DNA of 64,000 nucleotides from Pegoplata infirma (GCA_963921195.1 OY992536.1:183156995-183220994); one strand, 5' to 3'; numbered from the stretch's first letter, positions 11,434-22,782 are shown. Translations and numbers: made by a program. The notes: generated by a model from the letters alone, not told the origin.

Positions 11434-11639
11434 ACGCAGGAAACCTTTATTACAAAAAAACAGATCATTGAAGTCGTAATTTCGACATTTCGCCCAAAAA
11501 AAATATTTTGGATTTTTGACAATTTTGTTTTGGGAGAAATAACGTTTTTAGACTTATCATTTTGGGCTATATGTCGCAGTTTGGGCGATATGACATTTAC
11601 GGCTTTGGGCGATAAGACCTTGGGCGCTATGTCCGTACG

Positions 11640-11936
11640 CCGCCGAATCTTTTATACTCTCCAAAATGTAAAATCACTGTTTTGGACTTATTTTTGCACT
11701 CACTTACGAAATCTTCAGCTCTTTTGGTTTTTTAATGGGCTCCTCGACTGATATTTCAATTCGTTTTGCATGGAATAGCAAAGTAATATAACATTACAAG
11801 TACACCCAAATCTTCCGCAAAACATTATCATGATTTAATGTTTTAGGTAAGAGTACAAAATTCGCAGGCATTTCTTTTTTTTACATTTTGGAGAGTATAA
11901 ATGATTCGGCACAGAAGAATTAAACACTCACACTTG
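11640..11936 (-). mobile_element. DINE-like fragment, minus strand
   Basis: Reading the minus strand from 11936, 'tgtgccgaatcatttatact' is the DINE 5' start, as at 17175-17200 ('tgtgccgaattttttatacc'). A second block at 11641-11672 ('cgccgaatcttttatactct') is inverted relative to it. Confidence 0.5.
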
Positions 11937-11989
11937 TTTTTTTTGTACATTTGTTAAACAAATGGAACATTTTTATGTCAGAGAATTAG

Positions 11990-12345
11990 ACTTGGTAAAA
12001 ACGTAGTTTTGGTGAAAAAATAAGAAAAAACTGAAAGAAAACATTTTTGATGAAAACAAAAGTTTTGATAAAAAAATTTTGTTAAAAAAAATGTTGGTAA
12101 AAAAAAATTTGGTGAAAAAAAAAAAATTTGTAAAAAAAAACTTTCTTTTGATGAAAGGGGATAAAAGGGTTTTGGTAAAAAAAATTTCATTAAAAAATTT
12201 TTGATGAAAAAATTGATAAAAAAAAAAATTGACGAAAAATACTTTTTGATAAAAAAATAATTTTGATGAAAAAAAGTTTCTTTGATAAAAAAAAAAAAAA
12301 TTAGAAAAAAAAAAAATAATAAAAAAAATAAATAAAAACAAAATT
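11990..12345. repeat. A-run array (TTTTGATGAAAAAA-like)
   Basis: The inverted counterpart of the 10741-11240 array, with units such as 'ttttgatgaaaaaa' and 'ttttggtaaaaaa'. F-rich minus-strand open frames (11973-12341) are artefacts. Confidence 0.85.
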
Positions 12346-13072
12346 GTTGAAAAATGAATGGTCTGATTCAGAAATTGTTACTATATTTACAATTTAAAAG
12401 TTATTCAAGTATCAACTTCACATTTTCTGAAAAATAATCATTTTACGTTTTATTTACCATCTGGTGAGAAAACGCTTTTATTCATCAGAAGGTGAGTTAT
12501 TACCCAAGTTACAAATCAAAGTTGCAAGCCTTTTTTGTTTTAAGAAAATGAAAACAGTAATTCTTATTTTCTTTTTTTTAGTCGTTAGTTTATATAGTCA
12601 AACTGAGGTGGCGTCCTGCATCATTTCTTAAATAAGACACCAGCCTAAAAACATTATCATCTTAAAATACCAAAAAAACAGTTACATTTGACGATATTCA
12701 ACGACGAGTTCCATTATATTTATGAAAAGATTTCATTGTAATCATGAAATGTTTCATTAATATGTATTAATTTTATTGTAAAAATAAAATTTATGATATT
12801 TACATTGGAAGAACTAAAAAGAGGAATTAACAAAAATGTTTCCCCCAGTCATTTGGCATCATCTTTAGAAACTAAAATTGTTTTGTCCCAATTTTTTAGT
12901 CATTTAAAAAAATCACATGCCTATTTTTTTGTTTTTTATAAAATCATGAAAGTTTATTTATGAAGTGCATTTCATAAATCTTTTTCATACAACTTCAATT
13001 TATTTATGCAGATTTAAAAAATATAATAAAAATTAATGACAAAAATATTATGAAGCAGTTTTTTTCTGAGTG

Positions 13073-14140
13073 TAGGTTAACGTTTAGATTGAAAGATATT
13101 TCTATGTCAATAACACTATAAAAGGATTTTCACACAGCAGAATAATTAAAAGGTTGATACATAGAAATTCTTGGAATGCCAGCCTATAACGTAAAATTTC
13201 TGTTTTCACAAAAAAAAAAAAAGAAAATAAAAAAAAATCTTTGAAAATTGTGTGTGTCAGAAACCTTAAATGACAATGAGTGTTTACTAAAATAATTTCC
13301 AATTTACTACGATTTTTTTTGGAATCGTTACTAAAGCACTAAATTTAAAATTTAAAATATATTTTGTGTAAAAACAAAAAAGAAACATAATATTTAGAGT
13401 AATTTTATTCTAGCTCGAGGTCATTATTTTTTTTTCTTATTAAAACTATAATATTCTCAAAGAATAATCTACAAGAAAAATATTTTTCTGTTTTAAATCT
13501 GTTTATATTGGTAAATTTTACAGGACTTAATATGTGTCGGAATACATGTGTCGGAATATGACAGATTCCATTGTCAAGACTATTTAGAAAATATAAAAAC
13601 CCTATACTAAAAGTATCAAGGAGAATTGAAATGACAAACCGCTAATGTTAAAACAAAACTACTAATACATATTCAACTCTACCCAAATTGAGAATTAAAA
13701 GAAGAAAATTTTAAAATCGTCAAAATTTGTTTTAACTTTTAATGACGATTGAAAATGAAAAATGTCTTAAAAAAAATTGTGATTTTGAAAAAAATTTGTA
13801 GTGTAAACAGGGAATGTAAAAAAACAGGGAATGTAAAAAATGTAAATGTAAAAAATCATTCCAACACTTTTTGAATTATTGCCATTTGAATTTTGCATTA
13901 CACCTGTGTGATAGGTCATTCCTAATACTATTAATTTGAAATCAAGTTAATAGAATTTAAATGAAAAAAAAATTTAGGTAAAAATGGTATTTTCCTGAAA
14001 ATTTCAAATAAAATTACTTTTTAACATAACTTGTGCGTATTTCTCCATTTTGCCACAGATATAAGCATCCATAAAATATTTTGAGTGCTTTAAGAGTCAA
14101 TCGATATTGAACAAGGAATGTACAATTCAAATTATACTGA
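13073..14140. other. AT-rich stretch without recognised feature
   Basis: No TIR pair, tandem repeat or believable coding frame. A second TATAAAAGG occurs at 13117-13125, without other support. Confidence 0.4.
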
Positions 14141-14500
14141 CAAGGGAACTATCCTTACCGTTATACACCGATTTGTTTCAAACTTAAAACATATTTAAAG
14201 AAAACAATTTTAACGTTGGGGTGTCTTGAATTATCGGCCATATCGGGGATTTAGGGTTTCAAAAAATGGGTAAAAAAATTAAGACTTTTTTTATTTTTGA
14301 GCTTTTTCTTCTTAAGAAGCTTTTAGATGTTCTTATATTGGAAGAAAGGTTTTTTTAATACCTATCTAACGGTGGCATAATTTTGGAAAATCAGGAAAAA
14401 TTGTAAATTTTTGTTGTTTTTTATATGAAGACATAGATCTACGATATCTTTAAGAATATAAAATAATCTTTGTTAAAGTTTAGTCAAAACGTATTTAAAA
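14141..14500. mobile_element. CAAGGGAA element, one end only
   Basis: It starts TGA|CAAGGGAACTATCC and has 'ttggggtgtcttgaattatc ggccatatcggggattt', matching the arms of the complete element at 25552-26135. The right half is missing or diverged. Confidence 0.55.
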
Positions 14501-14980
14501 TCGTCAAATTTAAATCAACAAACATCAATTGTAAATCAACCAAACATGATATCAACCAAACATTTAGTAAAAACGGCCACCAGTTAGTCCATAATACAAA
14601 ATTTCGATTTTGTTTTCAACAAACTTAGTCAAGTAATTTTATTTCAAAATTATTTTATCATGTCAACAAATAGTTTTTGTGTTTGTTGAATTTCTTTGTT
14701 GAAAAAAATAAGATTTTTTACGATTGTCAGATGAACAAATTGTGTTTGTTGAACTTCTTTGTTGAAAAAAAAATTTAAGATTTTGTCAATACAAATAATA
14801 ATTTTAGAGAGCTATTACAAACTCGTTTATTAATTTTTTTAAATTTTTTTTTTTCAACAATTAATATTTACAAACGTTAGTTGATATCACAAATTTTCGT
14901 ATAGGAGCACTTTCAGTGAAAATGTTAATTGTATTCATAAATATGGTGGTCAATATAACAATTCGTTTTTTTCTGTGTAG
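14501..14980. other. AT-rich repeat with 'caacaaa' and 'tttgttgaa' motifs
   Basis: Inverted 'caaccaaacat' (14538-14562) and 'tgtttgttgaa' (14678-14752) motifs suggest another degraded foldback. Ends are not defined. Confidence 0.35.
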
Positions 14981-14998
14981 AATCTGAGACTTTTTTTA

Positions 14999-15363
14999 CA
15001 CTAAAAAAAACCTTGTTAAATGGCGAAAATTCCTATTAATTTTACAAGCTTTTTACCAATAATTTTGTAATTTTACAATTTTTTTACAAATAAAATTGTA
15101 AATTTACAACGTTTTTGACGCGATAAAATTTACGAGGATTCTCATGATTTTACTAGAATTTTTGCTACCTCCTATTTTACAAGAGCTTCTAGTAAGCATA
15201 CCGAGCTTTTTTTTGTAATTTTACAAGCTTTTTACCAATAAAATTGTAAGTTTACAACTATTTTGGCGCAATAAAAACTACAAGGAATTCTCGTAAACTT
15301 ACAAGATTTTTTTGGAAAAATTATCTTAAGAATTTATCAAATTACAAAAAAAAAAAAAAATTA
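14999..15363. mobile_element. TA-type MITE, TTTTACAAGC family, truncated
   Basis: It starts TA|CACTAAAAAAAACC inside a satellite unit and is rich in 'ttttacaagctttttaccaa' and 'ttgtaaatttacaa'. It corresponds to the elements at 21118-22190 and 22277-22782. The right end is not clear. Confidence 0.5.
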
Positions 15364-15371
15364 AATTGAAC

Positions 15372-15567
15372 CATAGAGAAACATAGAGGCGAAGGCGTCA
15401 AAAATTGAGTTGTCAAAGTACAACTTGTTTAAATGTATTTGTTGACAAAGTACGACTTGTAAACATGTATTGTGTGGTGAATTCACATCGACAACGTACG
15501 TGTGAGAAATTAGAAAAAGATAGCAATATTGTTTTTTCTTTCACCTTCGCCTCTATGTTTCTCTATG
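15372..15567. mobile_element. hAT-type MITE with 8-bp duplication AATTGAAC
   Basis: The TIR is CATAGAGAAACATAGAGGCG on the left and its exact complement on the right (ends CTCTATG). Perfect direct repeats AATTGAAC flank it (15364-15371 and 15568-15575). At 196 bp it has no coding capacity. An 8-bp duplication is the established hAT signature. Confidence 0.85.
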
Positions 15568-16769
15568 AATTGAACCTTTTTCTATAAAATTTCTTTGGGA
15601 AAAAAGTTTTAAATGTCTCAGAATCTAAAATTCTTTTAATATGAAAATTGAATAATAGTCTAAGACTTTTTCTATTAGAAAAATGTCACAGGATCTTTAT
15701 TTTTTTTTTTCTTTAGGAAAAATGTCTCAGAATCTAAAACTTTGTCTATATAAAAAAAAATCTAAAAATCAGAGACTTTTTCTATAATAAAAATATATCA
15801 GATCTGAGACTTTTCTAAAACAGAAATGTCTTAGAATCTGAAAATTTTTCTAAAGGAAAAATGTCTCAGAATCTGAGATTTTTCTGTTTAAAAAATGTCT
15901 CAATATATGAAACTTTTTCTAAAGGAAAAATGTCTCATAATCTAAGACTTTTCTATGGGAAAAATGTCTCAGAATCTGAAATTTTTCTATGAAAAAATGT
16001 CTCAGAATTTCAGACTTTTTCTATGGGGAAAATGTCTCAACACCTTTAACTTTTTTTTTTTTTTATAAAAAACTGCCACAGATTTTCATTATTTTTTAGT
16101 GAGAAAATGTCTCAGAATCTGAGACTTTTTCTATAAGAAAAATGTCTCAGAATCTGAGACTTTTTCTGTAAGAAAAATGTCTCAGAATCTGAGACTTTTT
16201 CTATAAGAAAAATGTCTCAGAATCTGAGACTTTTTCTATAAAAAAATGTCTCAGAATCTGAGACTTTTTCTATAAGAAAAATGTCTCAGAATCTGAGACT
16301 TTTTTTATAAGAAAAATGTCTCCGAATCTGAGACTTTTTTTATAAGAAAAATGTCTCCGAATCTGAGACTTTTATAAGAAAAATGTCTCAGAATCTGAGA
16401 CTTTTTCTATAAGAAAAATGTCTTAGAATCTAAGACTTTTTCTATAAGCAAAATGCATTTGAATCTGAGACTTTTTATTTTTAAAAAATATCTAAGATTC
16501 TGAAACTTTTTCTATGTACAAAATGTCTCAGAATCTGAGACTTTTTCTATAGGGGAAAAGAATCTGTAACTTATTCGGTCTTAAAATGTGAGAAAATTCT
16601 ATATCAATAAAGTCTCCGAATATACGACTGTATCTTAATTAAAAAGTTAGTATATTTATACTAGATTATAATCTGAGACTTTAAATTTAGACTAAACCTG
16701 CTTAAAAATTCAAAAAATTTTGGAAAAAACTTATCAGAGTCTCGTTTCCCTGAATCTGTTAAATTTTAG

Positions 16770-16920
16770 TGTTTACAATTCGGTTAATCGATTAACCGAT
16801 TCCTCGATTAATCGCTTCTATTTCGGTTAATGTCGAAACAAATAATTTAAAACGCAAATAATTATTCGACCCGATTAATCGGTTAAAATGGTTCGATTAA
16901 CCGGTTAATATTATTATCTC
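16770..16920. mobile_element. Short element of CGGTTAATCG motifs
   Basis: It starts 'tagtgtttacaattcggtt', like the hAT MITE at 53624, and consists of iterated 'gattaaccg' and 'cggttaatcg' palindromes on both sides. The right boundary and target duplication are unclear. It is possibly a degraded hAT MITE. Confidence 0.45.
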
Positions 16921-17157
16921 TATGTTCTACTATAATTTGTTTGAAACACTTCCTCTTTTTTACAAACACTTCCGAAAAAAGCCAAAACTACAGAAAAAAA
17001 TATTCAGAAACCAGCAATTAACAGTTAAGAAAAGCTAAATTTAAAAGACATCATTGAAAACTCAGAAATCCTAATTAAAGTTTTCAAACGCCATATTGAA
17101 AATCTCAATTAAAATTCAGAAAATCCCAATTGAAATCAGAAAATCTAATTCAAATTC

Positions 17158-18140
17158 AACAAGTAAGAGTGTTAAATTCGGCTGTGCCGAATTTTTTATA
17201 CCCTCCAACATGCAAAAAATAAAAAAAAAAATGCAGGGGCGTTTTCTTTTTTTTTTCCTCGCCCATAAAAGGGGGTCGGACCGAAAAAACGACATTTTCT
17301 TATTCTTTTTGTCCAAATGCAGGACTTTGAACTGCATGTACACTCAAAATAATAACTCTGTTAAAAACTCTGTAAAATGACTGTAATCTCAATTCGACAG
17401 TTATTTGACAAAGTTATCTGTCGAAATACAGATTTTAATAATATACTTTGTATTTTCTTGTAACCGAAAAACAAAATTTTATCTGTAATTTTACTTTTTA
17501 CTTTGTAATCTCTATTTTAGAGATAATAAACAGAGTTTTTTGTTAAAATACAGATTTTATAAAATACTTATGTTTTTTCTCGTAACCAAAATACAAAATT
17601 TCAACTGTATTTTTATTTATTGCTCTGTAATTATAAACCCTGGAAAATTTTACGAGGATGTCGTGTAAAATTGGAGGTACTCTTAAAAAACTTTCACAAA
17701 AATAAAAAAAAGTAAATTTACAATTTTTAAGCATTAAAGCGGGCAAATTTACTCGATGGCATTTTTCAATTGTCAACACCAGATTGGCTATTTGACCAGA
17801 AATCAAATAGTAAATAAAATAGTCAAATTCTGGTCGCTTTTATCAATATTTTACAGATAATTCTGTAAATTTACAGTTTTTTTTTATCAAAATCATTTTA
17901 CAGAGTTTTCTTTGTAAAATAACAAAAAATCTTGCTGGTTGGAAATCTATGGTATTTTCTGCTGGCTCAGCAGAGTATCTCTGTAATTTAACAGAGTGAT
18001 TATTTTGAGTGAAGGAATTTGCATTTTCTGTTTCGGAGACGTGCCTAATGGCGACATATTTTGTCAGTAATTTTATTTGATTTTTTCTGTAAGTACAGAT
18101 CGAGCACGGGCTCTAATTATATTTGTTATAAGGGTTCAAG
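17158..18140 (+). mobile_element. DINE-like element split by a MITE
   Basis: The 5' end reads 'aagtaagagtgttaaattcg', then the stem 'cggctgtgccg' and 'ttataccctccaacatg'. After the MITE at 17341-18011 it continues 'aaggaatttgcattttctg'. 'cagatcgagcacgggctcta' (18095-18115) recurs inverted at 41713-41735. The 3' hairpin is lost. Confidence 0.65.
17341..18011. mobile_element. TA-type MITE with ACAGAG/CTGTAA motifs
   Basis: It starts TA|CACTCAAAATAATAACTC and ends TTATTTTGAGTG, so the termini mirror each other for about 13 bp. The interior repeats 'ctctgttaaa', 'tctgtaatttta' and 'acagagttttt'. The right flank is AA rather than TA. It sits inside a DINE. Confidence 0.7.
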
Positions 18141-18782
18141 TTGAAAAAAATGCAGAAGAAAAATTGAATTTCTAAAAATTATAGACATTTCTGGTATTTC
18201 CTATACCGGTTTCAAACACCCCAGTTAGTGTCATCATCAGTAGGATTTTAAATGTCGGTTTGTCTTGTTAATAAAAAATGTTTTCTATATATGTGAATAT
18301 TTATAGTTTCTACAGAATACATTTTGACAGTTTCCAACACTACAATTCTATTTCTAGCAATCTCAACCTCACTTCATACTTTCTTTCAACTTTTTTAAGT
18401 TTAAGAAAAAGACTGCGGAAAATAGGTGCAAACATGTAAATTAAAAATATCTGCGAAGTTTTAACTCTTGCCCAAACCATTGAATCCTGATAATATTTGT
18501 ATAAATAGCTGTTCTTTCCAAAGCAAAATGTTGCTAGAAAAAATAATGCTATATTAATTTGTCATTCCATGAAAAACGCATTGAAATATCTGTTGAGGAC
18601 CCCTTTTATATTTATATAGTATTAATCCTTAAAGGTTTCTAAGATATTCTAGTGATATCCATCTTTCTGTTCGTCTGTGTTTGTCGATAAAAAAAGTTTT
18701 ATAAAAAAAAGATTATTATTATTATTAAAAAATATTTGATGAAAAAAATGTTTATGAAAAAAAAAAACATAAAAAATATCAT
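18141..18782. other. AT-rich stretch without recognised feature
   Basis: No repeat partner or coding frame was recognised. The last 80 bp grade into the A-run array that continues at 19300. Confidence 0.4.
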
Positions 18783-19297
18783 GGTTGGTTACCGTTACCC
18801 TTATTATACCGTTACCGATTCAAAACCCTTTCAAATCGAATATCGTTACCGTTACCGATACCGCTAAAAATATTTTTAAAATACCGTTACCCTTACCGTT
18901 ACCGTTATAATTATTAGAAGTTACCGGTATTGTACCGGTATTCAAAATTTTACCTGTTTTAAGGGATTTAAACGAACAAAAAAATAAAATTAAATTGCTA
19001 ACATAATTTTAAATTTATAATTTGCAAATTATCATAAAATAAATGACAAAAATAATAATCATATCAAATCTATACTGGTTTTTGGGGTCTATAAAATATT
19101 TTTAGCTTTCAGTTCTATCTTTTTTCAAATTTTTAACTAAATTAATAATACCGGTACGTACCGGTTTGGTTGGTTCGGTACCGGTACATACCGTTACCGA
19201 AACGATTTGAAAACACTTACCGTTACCTTTACCGAAATAAATAAAAATTAGATACCGTTACCGTTACCCTTACCGTTATTCGTTTCGGTAACCAACC
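18783..19297. mobile_element. Element built of TACCGTTACC motifs
   Basis: GGTTGGTTACCGTTACC at the left pairs with CGGTAACCAACC at the right. Both arms consist of iterated 'accgttacc' and 'ggtaccggtacata'-type motifs, with a 200-bp AT-rich centre (18960-19140). It interrupts the A-run array of a foldback remnant. No clean duplication was identified. Confidence 0.6.
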
Positions 19298-19299
19298 TT

Positions 19300-19997
19300 G
19301 AAAAATATTGATAAAAAAATTTGACAAAAAAATATTCATGAAAAATAAATATTGCTGAAAAAAAAAATATTGATGAAAAAAAAATATTGATGAAAAACAT
19401 ATTGACGAAAAAAAACTAATAATGAAAAAATATATTGATGAAAAAAAAAATATTGATGAAAAAAAATATTGATGAAAAAAAAAAATATTGAAAAAAAAAA
19501 TATTGGCGAAAAAAAAATATTGAAAAAAAAAAAAAATAATATTGATGAGAAAAAAAATATTGATGAAAAAAAAAAATTTGATGAAAAAAAATATATTGAT
19601 GATAAAAAAATATTGATGAAAAAAAAAATATTGATGAAAAAAAAAATATTTATGAAAAAAAAAAAATTTATGAAAAAAAAAAAAAAAAATTTTGATGAGA
19701 ATAAAAATTTGATGAAAAAAAAAAAATTATGAAAAAAAAATTGATGAAAAAATATTGATGGAAACAAATATTGATTAAAAAATAATATTGATTAGAAAAT
19801 ATAATGATGAAAAAAATTAAAAATAATTATACGTTTTATTCACCAGCTGGTGAATATTTTTTTTATTCGCCACGAGGTGAATTATTATTTAAGTTAAAAA
19901 CCCAAATTACTAAAATTTTAGTATTAAGAAAATAAAAACAGTGACGTCCTGCAATTTTTTTTAAAATAAGACACCAGCCTAAAAACATTATCAAGGT
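19300..19997. mobile_element. Second copy of the A/T-run foldback, right arm
   Basis: Positions 19300-19820 are an array of 'tattgatgaaaaaaaa'-type units. Then come 'ttcaccagctggtgaat', 'cgccacgaggtgaat', 'gacgtcctgca' and 'gacaccagcctaaaaacatt', ending ATCA at about 19997. This matches the right arm of the 10517-12659 element. The left arm is missing. Long F/I- or K-rich open frames (19336-19767) are array artefacts. Confidence 0.7.
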
Positions 19998-20135
19998 GAA
20001 AAAAAATGTTGGGCCCCTTGAGAAAAAGAAAATCTTGGATACGCCACCGGAGACTGCCCACCTCAAAATATTCTCTTTTATACACATTTTAAGCTTCTGG
20101 CAAATCGGTGTGAAACACTTAGCATAGTTCCCTTG
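19998..20135. mobile_element. CAAGGGAA element, opposite end
   Basis: It ends 'catagTTCCCTTG' followed by TGA (20136-20138), the mirror of 14141. 'aatcggtgtgaaac' is shared with the inverted arms of 25552-26135. The other end is missing. Confidence 0.5.
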
Positions 20136-20292
20136 TGAGAATAATTGAATAAAAAAACCAAAAAAAAACTCCACAAAAAACAACTGTTTAAGTCGAAATT
20201 TTGGTTGTAAAGTATTTGTGTCTGCGTGTGTATGTATTGGTTTACCATACAAAAAGAAGTTCGTTTTGTTTTAAGTGGTTAGTCCGTTGTTT

Positions 20293-20779
20293 CCCAGCAA
20301 AAATTGGCATTACTAGTAATGGGTTTTGTAATCCGAAACAGATGTTAATAAGTAGTTACTTATTGAATGAAACACTAATTATTTTAACAAGGGCGTGAGA
20401 CAAAAATAACTAGTGAAGAGTATGGAGATAAATAAGTAGTTACTGCCTCGGATTACAAATAAGGAGTAAAACCCCATTACCAATAAGAAGTAAAATAATT
20501 AGTTAATTAAAACATTTAAAATTTAACTTGTTTTTACTAAAACTTAAAAATTGCGTAATTTTTATTAAGTTTTTAATTACTTTTTAAGTTAATTGATGTG
20601 TAAAGGTTAAAAACTGCAAGTACAAGAAGATATTATTACTTAGAGGTGCTTTTATAACATATTACTGAGAAGTAGTTACTTTTGGGCTTAAAATAATGTT
20701 AATGGTAATGGGTACTCATTATAAATAATGTACTTGGTAATGATTACTTTTCACAACTCATTACCATGTTTTTGCTGGG
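20293..20779 (+). mobile_element. CCCAGCAAAAA element, copy 1
   Basis: 487 bp with ends CCCAGCAAAAA and TTTTTGCTGGG. It is nearly identical, in opposite orientation and with exactly equal length, to 24656-25142. The interior contains many 'agtagttact', 'ttactagtaatgg' and 'aattagttaatta' motifs. Non-coding; class uncertain. Confidence 0.75.
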
Positions 20780-21117
20780 TTGGGTCTTGTTTTCATTTCA
20801 TTTTTTCGTTTTATTATTATTCGCCGTTGGCATAAAAGGAAATTTGTTTGTATGTGAAATTATGCTTTTTGAGGCAGAATGGAATCAGGAAGCCGTTTAA
20901 GTTGTGACAATAGAGCATAATAAATAAGTAGGAATTTAATATAAGGCAATTTATTGAAAATGATAATTTTCCTTCAAAAAGAAGTCAATTTAATAATAAT
21001 GTTATAAATAGCAAGGCAATCAATTATACTGGTTGTTAAAATATATAAGTACACGAGTAAAAAAGATATTACTAATTTAATTTTAATAATTGAAAAAAAA
21101 AACGTTTTAAACATTTA
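20780..21117. other. Stretch without recognised feature
   Basis: No repeat partner was seen. It may be older host intergenic sequence, with 20140-20292 on the other side of the inserted element. Confidence 0.35.
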
Positions 21118-21143
21118 CACAGATAAAAAACATTGTCAAATTA

Positions 21144-21731
21144 CAGTAGAATCTCACAAATTAGAACTCTCACAAATTAGAACTGTCCAGAAATTAGAAC
21201 CGGCTATTTTAATGTATTGGACGCTCTGAAATTAGAACCTGTGGTTCTAATTCCTGGAAGTTTTTTTTTTATTTTCAATACAAAATATTTTTTTTGTAGT
21301 TTTTTTAAACTAAATAGGGGAAAACCCGATTTATATGAAGTTAACGCTCTAAAATTAGAACCAGTGGTTCTAATTTCTGGACTTTTAATTTTATTTTTTA
21401 TTTTTATAATTCCATAAGCGTAAGAGAAATTGAAAAATGGAATGAAGATGGGTTTAATGACGGATCAGATAGCAGTGACGATGAAATAATCGATGTAACG
21501 CCTGTTATTTCTCATTTCAAAGCGCTTAAAAGCGTTTTCCTACGAATTTAATGTGTTAAATTAATTAAATATTAACAAATAAAAATTGTTTTGCGTTAAT
21601 ATAAAGTATTCGTAACAGTTTTTAGTGTTATTTTGTCATTTACTTTGAAAAAAAATGTCCAGAAATTCGAACTTTTCAGAAATTAGAACTACCCGAGGAA
21701 CAAAGTGGTTCTAATTTGTGAGATTCTACTG
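21144..21731. mobile_element. pogo/Tigger-type non-autonomous element
   Basis: The TIR CAGTAGAATCTCACAAATTA on the left and TAATTTGTGAGATTCTACTG on the right are exact complements, with TA on both sides (21142-21143, 21732-21733). The motif 'agaaattagaac' is repeated several times near each end. It retains the 3' end of a transposase gene. TIRs beginning CAGT and a TA duplication fit the pogo branch of Tc1/mariner. Confidence 0.8.
21414..21551 (+). pseudogene. pogo-type transposase C-terminal remnant
   Basis: About 46 codons are open up to TAA (21549-21551). They read ISVREIEKWNEDGFNDGSDS, then an acidic stretch (SDDEIIDV), then TPVISHFKALKSVFLRI. An acidic segment followed by an 'SHxxAL' helix is typical of the tail of CENP-B/Tigger/pogo transposases. 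The rest of the gene (DNA-binding and DDE domains) is deleted. The assignment rests on this tail and on the pogo-like TIRs around it. Confidence 0.55.
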
Positions 21732-22276
21732 TACTAGAAAAAAGCTAGTAACTCCACTTTACCAATATTTGACAGTTTTACTTGGTTTTTAACAAACAAA
21801 TTTCGATTGAAATTTACAATTTTTTTTTTTAATTTTACAATCCAAAACCAGAATTCCTTGTAAGTTTTATTGCGCCAAAAAAGTTATAAATTAACAATTT
21901 TATTTGTAAAAAACTTGTAAAATTACAAAAAAATCTCGTAATTTTTACTAGGAATTCTCGTGAAATAGGAGGTAGCAAAAAATCTAGTAAAGTCACAAGA
22001 ATTCCTTGTAAATTTTATCGCGTCAGTACTCATAGTAGTTAATTTACATTTTATTGGTAAAAATGTTGTAAAATTACAAAATTATTGGTAAAAAGCTTGT
22101 AAAATTACTAGGAATTCTCGTCAAAGAGGAGGTAGCAAAAAATAAATATAACAAGATTTTTTTGTTGTTTTACAAGGGATTTTTTGAGTGTAGGACTTAA
22201 TGAAAAGATGGATTTTTTTGGTAACGTAGATAAATTATCGCATACAAATTTGACATAATTATGCCGTATACAACTA

Positions 22277-22782
22277 CACTCAAAAAGAAAGAAATTGTAA
22301 AATTACAAGAAAAACTTGTAACTTGTTTTTGTTTGCTACCTCCTATTTGACAAAAATTCTTAGTAATTTTACAAGATTTTTACCAATAATTTTGTAATTT
22401 TATAAGGTTTTAACCAATAAAATTGTAAATTTACAAATTTTTTGACACGATAAAATTTACAACGAGGGTTCGTAATTTTACTAGATTTTTTGGTACCTCC
22501 TATTTTACGAGAATTCTTAGTAATTTTACAAGCTTTTTACCAATAATTTTGTAACTTTACAAGCTTTTTACCAATAAAATTGTAAATTTATTCTCGTAAA
22601 TTTACTAGATTTTTTTTTGTAAAATCATCTTGGAAATTTGTAAAATTACAAAAAAAAAAATGTAAAATTAAAAAAAAAAATGCTAATTTCGATTTATTAT
22701 AAAACAATGAAAACTGTCAAATATTGGTAAAACGGGATTACGAGACTTTTCCTAGTAATTTGACAACATTTTTTTTTGTGTG
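22277..22782. mobile_element. TA-type MITE, TTTTACAAGC family, inverted copy
   Basis: It starts TA|CACTCAAAAAGAAAG and ends TTTTTTTTTGTGTG|TA. It contains repeated 'ttttacaagctttttaccaa' and 'gcgataaaatttac'-like motifs. About 506 bp, non-coding. Confidence 0.65.

Larger units (their letters stand above)
10517..12659. mobile_element. Foldback element with A/T-run arrays
   Basis: Inverted arms begin TGATAATGTTTTTAGGC and end GCCTAAAAACATTATCA. Further pairs are 'gcaggacgccacctcagttt'/'aaactgaggtggcgtcctgc' and 'cacctcgtggtgaa'/'ttcatcagaaggtg'. Inside the arms lie long T-run (10741-11240) and A-run (about 11990-12345) arrays in inverted orientation, then a central segment with a GC-rich hairpin and a DINE piece. 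The architecture resembles Drosophila Foldback elements, but there is no sequence relation that I can verify. Remnant ends are at 9241 and 19935. Confidence 0.7.
10159..13072. mobile_element. TA-type MITE (ATGAAA family) split by a foldback element
   Basis: The ends are CACTCAAAAAAAAATAAG and TTTTTTTCTGAGTG, with TA on both sides (10157-10158, 13073-13074). Left (10180-10500) and right (12700-13060) parts are made of 'atgaaa', 'tttcataaat' and 'tatgaaac' motifs. The middle is occupied by the foldback at 10517-12659. Confidence 0.7.
14980..16740 (+). repeat. 35-bp palindromic satellite array
   Basis: The best part (16080-16440) has a period of 35 bp: 'atgtctcagaatctgagact' then 'ttttctataagaaaa'. 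Each unit contains the dyad TCTCAGAATCTGAGA. Flanking units (15600-16080, 16440-16740) are diverged. One unit at 14980-14992 is separated from the rest by inserted elements. Related single units occur at 25500-26480 and 50370-50890. Confidence 0.85.
21118..22190. mobile_element. TA-type MITE, TTTTACAAGC family, split by a pogo MITE
   Basis: The left end TA|CACAGATAAAAAACATTGTC and the right end TTTTTTGAGTG|TA enclose 'cttgtaaaattacaa', 'aaaattttatcgcgtca'-type motifs. Without the inserted pogo element (21144-21731) it is about 483 bp. The element at 22277-22782 is an inverted relative: 'ttgtcaaattacta' and 'ttaccaatatttgacagttt' occur in mirror order. Confidence 0.65.

Noticed and set aside
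18783..19297. Telomere-like tract of GTTACC repeats
   Set aside because: Units are irregular, present in both orientations and bounded by TIR-like ends; this is an interstitial mobile element.
19336..19767. 143-codon F/I-rich frame and its K-rich counterpart on the other strand
   Set aside because: Artefacts of the A-run array of a foldback element; the same applies to 10851-11102 and 11973-12341.
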